From Cohnella mopanensis (GTDB lineage Bacteria; Bacillota; Bacilli; Paenibacillales; Paenibacillaceae), in assembly GCF_022352055.1 (NCBI RefSeq), contig NZ_JAKRWM010000008.1, forward strand, positions 62,001 to 126,000: a stretch of DNA of 64,000 nt. The letters are read 5' to 3'. Below, in pieces: positions 1 to 7,469 of this stretch; the first letter of the stretch is position 1; the number at the start of each line of letters is the position of its first letter. The position numbers and the translations under genes were made by a program. The notes below the pieces were generated by a model. It was not told where the DNA came from, did not search any database, and saw nothing but the letters and a program-made list of their open reading frames with translations.

Positions 1-602
1 GTACTGCCATCGTAACCCGCGTGCCCCATATTAATAATCCGCAACAACGTTTTATCATCGATCCGTTTCGGTACTCCCATACTGAAGGAATAAGGTCCCT
101 GCTCTCCATTGACTTTGGCTTTCACGCTGAACGTACCGATAACGTAATCCGGCAATTTCTTCTCGCCCTGAACCTTAACGACGGCGGATAATCGTGCCCC
201 GTCGTACATCACATTGGAAATCGTAACGGTTCGTCCGGCCTTCATCAGGCTGTAAGTTTCCTCCGTTACCATGCCATTACGCGAAGCAGCTGCGAGACCT
301 GCATCTCCGAATTGTTCATAGAGGCTATTGATCCATGGGATCTTCTTAAGCGTACTTGCCATGGCGGGCGAGACAACGCCGGAGCCGATCACTAGCCCAA
401 CTGCAGCGAGAACAGCCGCAGCTGACAGTCCGGCTCTCTTGAATCGCCGACGGCTCCGATACCGGCTACGAATCGAATGAATATCGACGGCTTCAAGCTG
501 TTCATAGGTATGATCAAGCGATTCTCTTATGGTATCGGGTATCGGATCGGTTAATGAGTCCTTATGCTCATGTAGCGTATGAGTTAATCTATCTTGATTC
601 AT
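1..602 (-). CDS. DUF4179-type anti-sigma factor, 3' end cut by window
   Basis: About 200 N-terminal residues are visible. A charged cytosolic N-terminus (about residues 1-55) is followed by one membrane segment (GLSAAAVLAAVGLVIGSGVV, about 59-78) and then an extracytoplasmic domain of the DUF4179 type. It most likely holds the ECF sigma factor encoded just upstream inactive at the membrane. The start is the ATG at 602-600, which overlaps the sigma gene's 3' end by 14 bp, so the two are translationally coupled. DUF4179 proteins beside ECF factors are regularly membrane anti-sigma factors in Paenibacillus; the assignment here rests on that context plus the topology. The C-terminus lies outside the window. 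Confidence 0.8.
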   Translation of the reverse strand, partial: MNQDRLTHTLHEHKDSLTDPIPDTIRESLDHTYEQLEAVDIHSIRSRYRSRRRFKRAGLSAAAVLAAVGLVIGSGVVSPAMASTLKKIPWINSLYEQFGDAGLAAASRNGMVTEETYSLMKAGRTVTISNVMYDGARLSAVVKVQGEKKLPDYVIGTFSVKAKVNGEQGPYSFSMGVPKRIDDKTLLRIINMGHAGYDGS

Positions 603-1119
603 ATGTGTCTTCTACCTCCTCGGAAAAGTCTAACCACCGTAACAGCTTCTCGCGTGCTCGATAGAGCCTGCTCTTGACCGTCCCTACCGAAATGTCCAGC
701 ATTCTGGCCACTTCCTTAATCGGCAAATCCTGCACATAGTGGAGTATCACGACAAGTCTCATCGGCAATTCCAAGTTATCGATGGCTTCGCGCAACTCCA
801 TGCCCCCGTAATCATCTGCCGCTGAATGCTTGTCCGGTATATTCGTTAACGACACTAAATGATCGCGCTGTTTCAACATACGATTGCATTTGTTTATTAG
901 AATTCGAATCACCCAGGTTCGAAAAAAAGCAGGTTCCCGAAGCGAATGAATCGATTTATAGGCGCTCAATATCGTTTCCTGCATCGCATCCGCGCAATCC
1001 TCATCACGTTGCAGCATCTGCTTGGCTATCGCGTACATCGGGGATTCCAATTGCCGCATTAGCGTAGTGAATGCCTCTCGGTCTCCCTGTATAGCACGTA
1101 TTACAACCTGAATGTCCAT
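589..1119 (-). CDS. ECF-family RNA polymerase sigma factor
   Basis: A 176-residue sigma-70 family factor of the extracytoplasmic-function group. Region 2 spans about residues 8-75 (AIAKQMLQRDEDCADAMQET, then the TWVIRILINKC core-binding helix). Region 4 spans about 110-165, with the helix-turn-helix around IKEVARMLDISVGTVKSRLY that reads the -35 element. Its length is normal for the family. The ATG at 1119 follows a GAGGGAG-type ribosome binding site. The downstream gene overlaps it and encodes a membrane anti-sigma factor, so the pair should respond to an envelope signal. An ECF-like promoter (1200-1228) upstream suggests autoregulation. The target regulon is unknown. Confidence 0.92.
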   Translation of the reverse strand: MDIQVVIRAIQGDREAFTTLMRQLESPMYAIAKQMLQRDEDCADAMQETILSAYKSIHSLREPAFFRTWVIRILINKCNRMLKQRDHLVSLTNIPDKHSAADDYGGMELREAIDNLELPMRLVVILHYVQDLPIKEVARMLDISVGTVKSRLYRAREKLLRWLDFSEEVEDTYESR

Positions 1120-1199
1120 CCTCGCTAATCTCCCTCACGGTGGCTACATCTTCGCTTTCAGAAGCTGCTTTCATGTGTTCCTCATTTCGTAGACACTAA

Positions 1200-1228
1200 T
1201 TAGATCACCCTTGCTTCCAAAAGGTTCC
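1200..1228 (-). promoter_or_regulatory. candidate autoregulatory ECF promoter
   Basis: Read on the minus strand, GGAACC (1228-1223) is followed by a 17-bp spacer and ATCTAA (1205-1200), about 80 bp upstream of the sigma start. A GGAAC-type -35 with a TTTT run directly after it is typical of promoters used by ECF factors for their own operons. The -10 is only similar to the usual CGTC/GTCTAA element. Confidence 0.5.
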
Positions 1229-1239
1229 CTCAACGAAAA

Positions 1240-1281
1240 AAAAGAGAAAAAGCCGCCAAAGCCTATTAGGCCCGGACGGCT
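1240..1281 (-). terminator. rho-independent terminator of the nucleotidase gene
   Basis: On the minus strand an AGCCGTCCGGGCC...GGCGGCT hairpin runs straight into a long T tract (TTTTTCTC then eight T). It lies just after the stop codon of the 5'-nucleotidase gene. Confidence 0.75.
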
Positions 1282-1288
1282 ATCGGAT

Positions 1289-1846
1289 TCAATTTTGCAA
1301 TAGTTGATCGATTCGAGCTTTTGCGTTGTTCCAGTCCGTCATTAACGGGAAATCGTATTGCTCTCTCGCCTTCAGATTCCACGGATGGGGAATGCAAAGC
1401 ACTTTTTTCCCCGCTTCTAACGCGGGCACCAGATTGTGAGGGCCATCATCGATCAGGAGATCGTAGTCGATCAAGTTTTTACGCTTGCAGGCAAAGAAGT
1501 TGTCGACCGGAATGAAAGGCATATGCTTCTGGAGCCAGTTCCACTTCTCCAAGATCGTCTTCGGCTGAGCTGCCGTAACGATTATGACGTCGTAGGCGTC
1601 GTGAAGTTTTTCCATTTCTTCAATGACGTGCTCATCGAACAAATCAAGCTCCTCATAAAGTCCGGGACGCCCGAAGAATACATCATGCGTGCTTTCCGGA
1701 TGACGCAAGTGATCCGAGTTCCAATCGAACATTTCTTCATAACGGAGCGGATGAGTAGGGAATTCATTGTTATTATGATAGATAGCGCGCTTGACGAGAT
1801 GGCATATCGTATCGTCCATGTCGACCGCGATGATTGGTTTTTTCAT
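1289..1846 (-). CDS. 5'(3')-deoxyribonucleotidase-like HAD phosphatase (NT5C type)
   Basis: A 185-residue haloacid-dehalogenase hydrolase. Motif I is DMDDTIC near residue 9, with the nucleophile and acid/base aspartates. Motif II is the threonine in VIIVTAAQ, and motif IV is LLIDDGPHN with two adjacent aspartates. The short cap and overall pattern match the 5'-nucleotidase, deoxy (pyrimidine), cytosolic type C family, which dephosphorylates (d)NMPs. The start follows a GGAGGAAAAGGA ribosome binding site. It appears to be a single-gene unit ending in its own terminator. Substrate specificity within HAD enzymes cannot be read from the sequence. Confidence 0.82.
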   Translation of the reverse strand: MKKPIIAVDMDDTICHLVKRAIYHNNNEFPTHPLRYEEMFDWNSDHLRHPESTHDVFFGRPGLYEELDLFDEHVIEEMEKLHDAYDVIIVTAAQPKTILEKWNWLQKHMPFIPVDNFFACKRKNLIDYDLLIDDGPHNLVPALEAGKKVLCIPHPWNLKAREQYDFPLMTDWNNAKARIDQLLQN

Positions 1847-1882
1847 TCCTTTTCCTCCGCATTATGTTAATAACTTATCGAA

Positions 1883-2554
1883 TCATCCATTCAATACAGA
1901 CCGAGCAAGGCGGAATCCAAGATCCTCTATGCAAAATGAAGGATGGCTACGGCGTCGGCATGTCGCCCCGCAACCTCTGGCCTCTTCAGCCCAGCTCCCG
2001 CCGCGAAAAATTCGATAGGTGCCGTACACTGCCGGATCATATACATCCCAACACCACTCCCAAACATTTCCCAGCATGTCAAACAACCCCCATCCATTCG
2101 GTTCTTTTTTCCCAACCTCATGGACTTGCCCATTCGAATTTTGGTTATACCAAGCAATGTTGGCAATATCCCCGTACCTATATCCTGTCGTGTTTGCCTT
2201 ACAGGCATACTGCCACTCTGCTTCTGTCGGAAGGCGATAACCGTCCGATTCCCAATCGCAAATGACTGCTTCACTATCCTCGCTGAAGGAATAACACTCC
2301 TTCAATCCAGCTTGCCGGGAAAGCAGATTACATATATAAATGGCTTCATTCCATGAGATATTCACGACCGGCTTTTGATTGTCTTCAACGGAAATCTGCG
2401 ATTTCTCTGTAACTGCGCAATAAAGCTCCATAGTTACGGCATGTGGGGCGAGCAGGAACGGTTTGATGTCGGACTTCCATTTACGATTCGTTCTGTCATC
2501 TCTTAATTCGATTTCTCCCGCCGGAATAGGAACCATTGGATAATTAATCAACAT
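1883..2554 (-). CDS. formylglycine-generating-enzyme-like (SUMF1/FGE-sulfatase domain) protein
   Basis: A 223-residue protein made of a single FGE-sulfatase domain. Signatures are MVPIPAGE at the N-terminus, NISWNEAIYICN, YRLPTEAEWQYACKA, NGWGLFDMLGNVWEWCWD, FRGGSW and a C-terminal LGFRLAR. The family includes formylglycine-generating enzymes and also many non-catalytic or other oxidases such as EgtB-like proteins. Several cysteines are present (GCGATC, FC), but I cannot assign the copper-binding pair. Only 3 bp separate it from the TetR gene upstream, so the two share a transcript. The role is unknown, and no sulfatase gene lies in the window. Confidence 0.75.
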   Translation of the reverse strand: MLINYPMVPIPAGEIELRDDRTNRKWKSDIKPFLLAPHAVTMELYCAVTEKSQISVEDNQKPVVNISWNEAIYICNLLSRQAGLKECYSFSEDSEAVICDWESDGYRLPTEAEWQYACKANTTGYRYGDIANIAWYNQNSNGQVHEVGKKEPNGWGLFDMLGNVWEWCWDVYDPAVYGTYRIFRGGSWAEEARGCGATCRRRSHPSFCIEDLGFRLARSVLNG

Positions 2555-2557
2555 AGA

Positions 2558-3214
2558 TCACTCTCCCTTCATAAGCCTTGAGACATAATCCTCGCAAATA
2601 TATCGATTATCTTTCTTATTCAAAGGAGGGATATTCGCAACTCTAAAGAAGCTTAGACCAACCACCATCGCCAACAGGCCGTAAGCTGCGCTTTGCGAAT
2701 CCTCCACCTTCATATGCCCCATTTTGTTGCCATAGTCGAATATTTTCGCAATGCCGTGAATGTCTTGCATATAGCCCTTCGATACGACTTCTTGCAGGTT
2801 ACGATCCAATACGGCTTTTGAGAAAAATTGAAGAAAAAGCTTGCCTTGATCTTCATAAGGGATGTGCATCTCTTCAACCCCCTCAAGATCCGATACATTG
2901 ATTGCTCCCTGCGTATCATTGCTATAAGGAGGAAGGATGTTCTTCAGCGTGACCCCGATCATTTCCTCCGCAGGCATCGTATTCTGAATTTCTGAATTGA
3001 TCTTCGAACCATAGTAAGCTAAGAATGCCTTAAAAGACTCAATCATCAAATTATCCTTATTCTTAAAATAATAAGTAACAACGCCCTTGGAGCAACCTGC
3101 AACCTCAGCTACTTTATCCAACGTCATGCCATCAATCCCATGCCTGCTAATGCAAGTTAGAGTAGCGTTGATGACATCCGCTCGGCGTTTAGGCTCCATT
3201 CCTACTTTAGGCAT
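2558..3214 (-). CDS. TetR-family transcriptional regulator
   Basis: A 218-residue protein. The N-terminal TetR helix-turn-helix is about residues 10-56 (RADVINATLTCISRHGIDGM, TLDKVAEVAGCSKGVVTYYF), followed by an all-helical ligand domain. The TYYFKNKDNLM end of the helix-turn-helix is typical of TetR repressors. It starts at an ATG after AAGGAGGAA. It is followed 3 bp later by the FGE-domain gene. The next gene upstream on the same strand is a DHA2 efflux pump with its own terminator, so the pump is a plausible but unproven target. Palindromes at 3255-3297 in its own promoter region suggest autoregulation. Confidence 0.9.
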   Translation of the reverse strand: MPKVGMEPKRRADVINATLTCISRHGIDGMTLDKVAEVAGCSKGVVTYYFKNKDNLMIESFKAFLAYYGSKINSEIQNTMPAEEMIGVTLKNILPPYSNDTQGAINVSDLEGVEEMHIPYEDQGKLFLQFFSKAVLDRNLQEVVSKGYMQDIHGIAKIFDYGNKMGHMKVEDSQSAAYGLLAMVVGLSFFRVANIPPLNKKDNRYICEDYVSRLMKGE

Positions 3215-3254
3215 TTCTTGAGTTCCTCCTTATTAAACGATGTATATCTTACGG

Positions 3255-3297
3255 ATATGTTTATTTATACCGAACAGTCAGAATAAATAAAACATAT
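3255..3297. promoter_or_regulatory. nested palindromes, candidate TetR operator
   Basis: Outer arms ATATGTTTATTTA (3255-3267) and TAAATAAAACATAT (3284-3297) are inverted repeats differing by one inserted T. Between them lies TACCGAACAGTCA (3268-3280), whose other strand, TGACTGTTCGGTA, is an imperfect palindrome of the ACYGNNCGGT kind often bound by TetR proteins. It is 40-80 bp upstream of the TetR start codon. Confidence 0.5.
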
Positions 3298-3343
3298 CGA
3301 ATAGGAACCGTCCTGTCAAGTCAGTAGTCGACTTCACATGAAA

Positions 3344-3370
3344 AAACCCCGCCAACGAGCTGCGGGGTTT
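3344..3370. terminator. bidirectional terminator between efflux pump and TetR gene
   Basis: A perfect nine-base stem, AAACCCCGC / GCGGGGTTT, with a nine-base loop. On the minus strand it runs into TTTTTT, ending the efflux-pump transcript before the TetR promoter. Confidence 0.85.
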
Positions 3371-3391
3371 AACTATTCCTATAAGATTCTG

Positions 3392-4915
3392 TTAATAAGA
3401 AGCCGAATATTGTTCAAGTTCGGACGCTGGATCAAATTTCTCTTTACTCATGAGGAATGCCGCTAGCAGAGCAACGGCAGCCGGAATAATCGCCCAAGCA
3501 AAGGTATGAACGATGGACGAGGACAGTGCCTCCGTAATCTTATCAAGAACTTGAGCAGGAATGTTGTCCCTCGTATCCGGGGTCAAGATTTTACTCGGAT
3601 CGCTTAGATCTACGCCTTCTGGCATTTGTCCTCCGCTACCGAACATGGAGGTCAATTTATTCGTAAACACATGGCTTTGAATAATCCCGAACACCGTAAT
3701 CCCTAGCGTCATTCCCAGTTCCCGATTGAAATTAAGCGTCGAGCTGGCAGATCCGCGCTGCCTGGCAGAGAAACCATGAATGGCCGCATTGCTTAATACG
3801 GAGAACGATGAGCCGATTCCGAGACCGACCATAATCATGAAGATCGTAACCATGAAGCGCGAAGAACCGGTCGTTAACGTGGTGAGCAGCGCAATACCGA
3901 TAACAAGCAGCGTTAATATCGGGATCATGATGGAGCGATAATTAAACTTGGCAAGAAATGCACCGCCACCCGCGGCAGTAACGACCGATCCGAGCATCAT
4001 GGGAAGGAGAACGAGCCCCGAATTCGTCGCCGATCCGCCTAATACGCCTTGGATGAACACTGGAATGTAAATCGAGGCAGTAATAAATGCAGCACCGCTA
4101 AAGATAGCCATGATATTACTCGTTGAGTAAAGACGGTTCTTAAACATACCAAAAGTGATGATTGGTTCTTGAGCACGACGCTCGATATATATAAATCCAA
4201 GGATAAGTACCGCGAAAGCGGCGAACAAACCGATAATCATGCTGGAATCCCAAGCATATTCTTTACCGCCAAGCTCGATCGCGAACATCAAGCACAAGAT
4301 TGAAGCAACAAGCGTAAATGCGCCTAGATAATCGATCTTCTGTTTGGAATGTTCGACGGACTCTTTGTAAAAGAAAATAATCATCAGGAGTGCAATGAAG
4401 CCTAATGGTAAGTTAATATAGAAAATCCAAGACCAGTGGACATAATCTGTAAAATAGGCTCCGAGTAGAGGTCCGAAAATACTGGAAAGACCAAATACGG
4501 CTCCAAACAAACCGCCCATTTTCCCCCGTTTATCCGCAGGTACCACATCGAACATGATCGTGAACGCGATAGGCATAAGTGCGCCGCCGCCAATCCCTTG
4601 AATCGCGCGATAAATACTCAGCTGTACGATACTTTCTGCCGTACCGCATAGTGCTGAGCCGATCATGAATACGATAAGACCGAATATAAAGAAACGCTTG
4701 CGGCCATACATATCCGATAATTTACCGAAAATCGGCATACCGGCCATTTCAGCTACCATATAGGCAGAAGTCACCCACATGAGTTTGTCGAAGCCGCCCA
4801 GGTCGCCGACGATCGTACCGATTGCCGTTGCCGTGATCGTGTTATCCATTGAAGCCATTAGAATGGCCAATAACAATGCTCCAAGAATTACGCCCATATT
4901 ATTTCCCTTTGCCAT
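3392..4915 (-). CDS. DHA2-family MFS drug efflux transporter
   Basis: A 507-residue, 14-helix major facilitator of the drug:H+ antiporter-2 (EmrB/QacA-like) group in the cytoplasmic membrane. Visible signatures are MDNTITATAIGTIVGDL in helix 1, the loop motif GKLSDMYGRKRFFIFG, and GGGALMPIAFTIMFDVV of motif C. I place the start at the ATG at 4915 (MAKGNNMGV), which has a GGAGGG ribosome binding site; an upstream in-frame codon would add 19 residues without one. It is transcribed alone. A sigma-A-like promoter with a perfect-armed palindrome over the start point lies upstream. A second, separate DHA2 pump is at 47.5-49.1 kb. The substrate is unknown. Confidence 0.92.
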   Translation of the reverse strand: MAKGNNMGVILGALLLAILMASMDNTITATAIGTIVGDLGGFDKLMWVTSAYMVAEMAGMPIFGKLSDMYGRKRFFIFGLIVFMIGSALCGTAESIVQLSIYRAIQGIGGGALMPIAFTIMFDVVPADKRGKMGGLFGAVFGLSSIFGPLLGAYFTDYVHWSWIFYINLPLGFIALLMIIFFYKESVEHSKQKIDYLGAFTLVASILCLMFAIELGGKEYAWDSSMIIGLFAAFAVLILGFIYIERRAQEPIITFGMFKNRLYSTSNIMAIFSGAAFITASIYIPVFIQGVLGGSATNSGLVLLPMMLGSVVTAAGGGAFLAKFNYRSIMIPILTLLVIGIALLTTLTTGSSRFMVTIFMIMVGLGIGSSFSVLSNAAIHGFSARQRGSASSTLNFNRELGMTLGITVFGIIQSHVFTNKLTSMFGSGGQMPEGVDLSDPSKILTPDTRDNIPAQVLDKITEALSSSIVHTFAWAIIPAAVALLAAFLMSKEKFDPASELEQYSASY

Positions 4916-4974
4916 CTTTAATAATTCCCTCCACTTTGTCGCTTTCCCAACTATCCAATATCTTGATTGCAAAG

Positions 4975-5029
4975 TATCTTGATAATCAAGATAATAAACA
5001 TCTTAACGAGAAAGGCAATATTTTGTCAA
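4975..5029 (-). promoter_or_regulatory. sigma-A promoter with palindromic operator for the DHA2 pump
   Basis: On the minus strand, TTGACA (5029-5024), an 18-bp spacer and TAAGAT (5005-5000) form the promoter. Directly after it, over the expected start point, is TATCTTGA-TAA-TCAAGATA (4975-4993), with perfect 8-bp arms. A further TATCTTGAT half copy lies at about 4958-4967. The geometry fits a repressor, and the half-site resembles MarR/MhqR-type operators (ATCT...AGAT). Confidence 0.65.
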
Positions 5030-5116
5030 GCGATCAGCACGATCAAACAAACTCCACTAATGACAAATCTTCAACGTGAACCTAATATGAATCCCTATTT
5101 ATTGCGTTGAACAATA

Positions 5117-5150
5117 AGAAACCGCCAAATTTCATTTGGCGGTTTCTTTT
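5117..5150. terminator. strong hairpin terminator between divergent genes
   Basis: A perfect stem, AGAAACCGCCAAAT / ATTTGGCGGTTTCT, with a three-base loop and then TTTT on the plus strand. No gene is seen ending here on either strand. The 4916-5322 gap otherwise contains only the pump promoter and the leader of the NlpC/P60 gene. Confidence 0.7.
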
Positions 5151-5322
5151 CACGTCAATAACAATTTCATGTGGAGTTTCTCATCGTTTTATCATAATCG
5201 GCATTTATGATTAGGGAGACAAGTTCCGTGCGCTTATTGGTAAATAGTGCAATAAAAAGTTGTGATATGGTTATTTCGGCAGGTCAGCACTACAAAAACT
5301 TATCTACACAGGAGGACATCAT

Positions 5323-5976
5323 ATGAATACTATTACGAATCCGAAATTCCGTTTTGGCAAGTTTCTTGTAGGTGCGACGTTAAGCCTTTCGATCGTCTTC
5401 TCTGCAGGAACGATGTTCGCGAGTACGAATTCGGCTTATGCAGCCTCCAGTTCTAATTCAATCGCAGACAATATAATAACGACCGGTAAACAGTTTATTG
5501 GCGTACCTTATCAATTCGGAGCCAAGTCCAACGTTACCAGCTCATTTGATTGTTCTTCATTCACGCAATATGTATACAAGCAGAACGGAATTACCCTGCC
5601 CCGCTCGTCCAAGCAGCAATCGCAGGTAGGTACATTCGTTCCGAGAGACCAGTTGCAACCGGGAGATTTAATATTTACGGATACGAATAAAGACGGAGTC
5701 ATCAATCACGTGAGCATTTACATCGGCAACGACCAACTCCTGCACACTTATAGGGTCGGAATAGGCGTTACGATTTCGAAATTCTCTGGCAGTGCTTGGG
5801 ACCGGACTTACGTAACGGCCCGCAGAGTACTCCCATCGAATGGACAAGCTAACGAGGCGACGACGTCGACTAACGTTACGAAACCAGATCAGGGCTTAAC
5901 TAAACCTGTGGTTGTTAAGCATCCAAACGGAAACCGTCCGGCGCATAGATATCATCAGAATTTCGGGCGCCACTAA
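5323..5976 (+). CDS. secreted NlpC/P60 (C40) cell-wall endopeptidase
   Basis: A 217-residue protein with a signal peptide (hydrophobic LVGATLSLSIVFSAGTMF, likely cleavage after SAYAA near residue 41) and one NlpC/P60 domain at about 47-170. The catalytic Cys is in SFDCSSFTQYVY, followed by the PRSSKQQ segment, GDLIF, the catalytic His in NHVSIYIG, and a third polar residue near LLHTYR. The family hydrolyses D-gamma-glutamyl-diaminopimelate or related peptide bonds in peptidoglycan. The C-terminus (about 175-217) is a low-complexity Lys/Asn/His-rich tail. No SH3b or LysM anchor is present. The ATG follows AGGAGGACATC. No ydaO-type riboswitch was recognised in the leader. Confidence 0.92.
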   Translation: MNTITNPKFRFGKFLVGATLSLSIVFSAGTMFASTNSAYAASSSNSIADNIITTGKQFIGVPYQFGAKSNVTSSFDCSSFTQYVYKQNGITLPRSSKQQSQVGTFVPRDQLQPGDLIFTDTNKDGVINHVSIYIGNDQLLHTYRVGIGVTISKFSGSAWDRTYVTARRVLPSNGQANEATTSTNVTKPDQGLTKPVVVKHPNGNRPAHRYHQNFGRH

Positions 5977-6008
5977 TCCTAAATTAATAAAATTGAATAT
6001 CGTTTAAA

Positions 6009-6053
6009 TAGCCTTGAGGCGGCTAATTCATACCATGTAGCCGTCTCTGGCTA
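6009..6053. terminator. hairpin between convergent genes
   Basis: TAGCC-TT-GAGGCGGCTA pairs with TAGCCGTCTC-T-GGCTA, with one wobble pair and a bulge. It lies between the NlpC/P60 and ferritin-like stop codons. T tracts are weak on both sides, so termination is only likely. Confidence 0.45.
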
Positions 6054-6086
6054 CCCATGTGAAGGAATCATTCAGATGTGGGCATC

Positions 6087-6566
6087 TTACCCTTTTGGGT
6101 TAGTTCGATTAACCGTTATCAAATAGTTGTATTTACTCGCGTGTTTCAATTCATCCAAGATAATTCCATAAACAGTGTCTTTGTATATTCCTTGAGGCAA
6201 TCCAAACCAAATTTTTCGATATTTTTCAACTGCGGACAACTCCCCCATTAAGGCCTTCTGAATACCCTCGTCGAAGGATCCCACTCGCTGGAATTGTTCA
6301 TTGCTAATTCCCGTAATATCCTGGCCGGTAACTTCCTTGTAGATAGCTCGGAACATTTGATTATGTCCACGTTCGTCATCACGTATTGAAGCTATGATAG
6401 AGGCCTGTTCGGAATTGGGAGCTAATCGGATCAATTCATCATAAAATAACTCGTCATTCCTTTCGCCTTGGACTGCCTCGGCGATTAATTTTAGCGCTTG
6501 TGGAAAGGATGTTGTCCAAATCGGCTCAAATCTTGTTCTAAACCAATAAGGGTTAATCATGTACAT
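6087..6566 (-). CDS. ferritin-like (rubrerythrin-fold) di-iron protein
   Basis: A 159-residue four-helix protein of the ferritin-like superfamily. Likely iron ligands are E in AEAVQGERNDELFYDELI, the DDERGHNQMFRAIY motif (ExxH), E in GELSAVEKYRKIW, and DELKHASKYNYLI (ExxH). Two ExxH motifs in an antiparallel arrangement are the standard di-iron carboxylate site. It lacks a rubredoxin tail. Small stand-alone members of this family are common in spore formers and are often listed only as ferritin-like. The start follows AGGGAGGATATTGT. It is a single-gene unit convergent with the NlpC/P60 gene. The substrate (peroxide, iron storage or other) is unknown. Confidence 0.75.
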   Translation of the reverse strand: MYMINPYWFRTRFEPIWTTSFPQALKLIAEAVQGERNDELFYDELIRLAPNSEQASIIASIRDDERGHNQMFRAIYKEVTGQDITGISNEQFQRVGSFDEGIQKALMGELSAVEKYRKIWFGLPQGIYKDTVYGIILDELKHASKYNYLITVNRTNPKG

Positions 6567-6694
6567 ACAATATCCTCCCTAATTTTCAACTTATCACAAC
6601 CAGAGTATGAGCAGTTGCCCAGACTGGTGTCATAAAGTATGAAATACCTCCCATTTGGCAACAGCTTTAAATAAAACTAGAGCGAGGCTAATCA

Positions 6695-7402
6695 ATGGGA
6701 ATTTGGGAAACGATACTGAGAGCCATATTGTCTTTTGTGTTGATGATGATAATTGCACGTATTCTGGGAAAGCCAACCGTTGCGCAAATGACCTATCACG
6801 ATTTCGTAGCATCCGTAACCTTGGGCGCAATTACCGCTAATCTTGCTTTTAATGACAAGATAGCCATATGGAAACTGGTTTTGTCTGCCATTTCCTTCAC
6901 GGCAGTCGCTTATTTTCTAATGTACGTGGCCATGAAAAACAGAAAACTTCGAACTTGGATCTCGGGAAAACCGACCGTGCTCATTCAAGAAGGCAAAATA
7001 TTGGAAAAGAATATGAAAAAACTCAAAATTACGCCAGATACCTTGAATCAGGAGTTAAGAGAAAAAGATATCTTCAATATTCAAGAAGTCCAATATGCCG
7101 TACTCGAATTAAACGGTAACATTTCCGTCTTGCGCACTCCCGAGAGTATGGCCGTGACCAAGAAAGACATGAAACTGAACGCTAGCTCCAAGCAAGCGTT
7201 TCCCATTGAATTAATCATGGACGGTAAAATAATAGAAAGTAACTTAGAAGAAAACAACCTATCTAAAGATTGGTTACGTTCACAAGCCAAAAAGAAAGGA
7301 CTTCTAATGAATGACATTAATTATGCCGTAATCAGCTCTGATGGAACAATCTATTGGGACGAGCTTAATGATCGAATTCAGAATCCGATTGATCAAGAAT
7401 GA
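6695..7402 (+). CDS. DUF421 (YetF/YdfR-like) membrane protein
   Basis: A 235-residue protein with about three N-terminal membrane helices (residues 5-85), then two repeats of the cytosolic/extracytosolic DUF421 fold. Recognisable signatures are ARILGKPTVAQMTYHDFVASVTLGAI, the GKPTVLIQEGKILEKNM segment, and two copies of a beta unit: INYAVISSDGTI near the C-terminus mirrors VQYAVLELNGNI near residue 136. Such proteins (YetF, YdfS, YrbG, YkjA) sit in the membrane of Bacilli, some in germination or spore membranes. Molecular function is unknown. The ATG follows GCGAGG at 7-bp spacing. The cytochrome-like gene begins 68 bp later on the same strand. Confidence 0.85.
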   Translation: MGIWETILRAILSFVLMMIIARILGKPTVAQMTYHDFVASVTLGAITANLAFNDKIAIWKLVLSAISFTAVAYFLMYVAMKNRKLRTWISGKPTVLIQEGKILEKNMKKLKITPDTLNQELREKDIFNIQEVQYAVLELNGNISVLRTPESMAVTKKDMKLNASSKQAFPIELIMDGKIIESNLEENNLSKDWLRSQAKKKGLLMNDINYAVISSDGTIYWDELNDRIQNPIDQE

Positions 7403-7469
7403 TATGAATTAATAATTATTTCATCTTTGCCATCTATGATTGGTGTATTCATTAGATGAGGTGATAAAG

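Noticed and set aside
5151..5322. ydaO-type c-di-AMP riboswitch in front of the NlpC/P60 gene
   Set aside because: These riboswitches often precede cell-wall hydrolases, but I could not find the conserved pairs of the motif in this leader.
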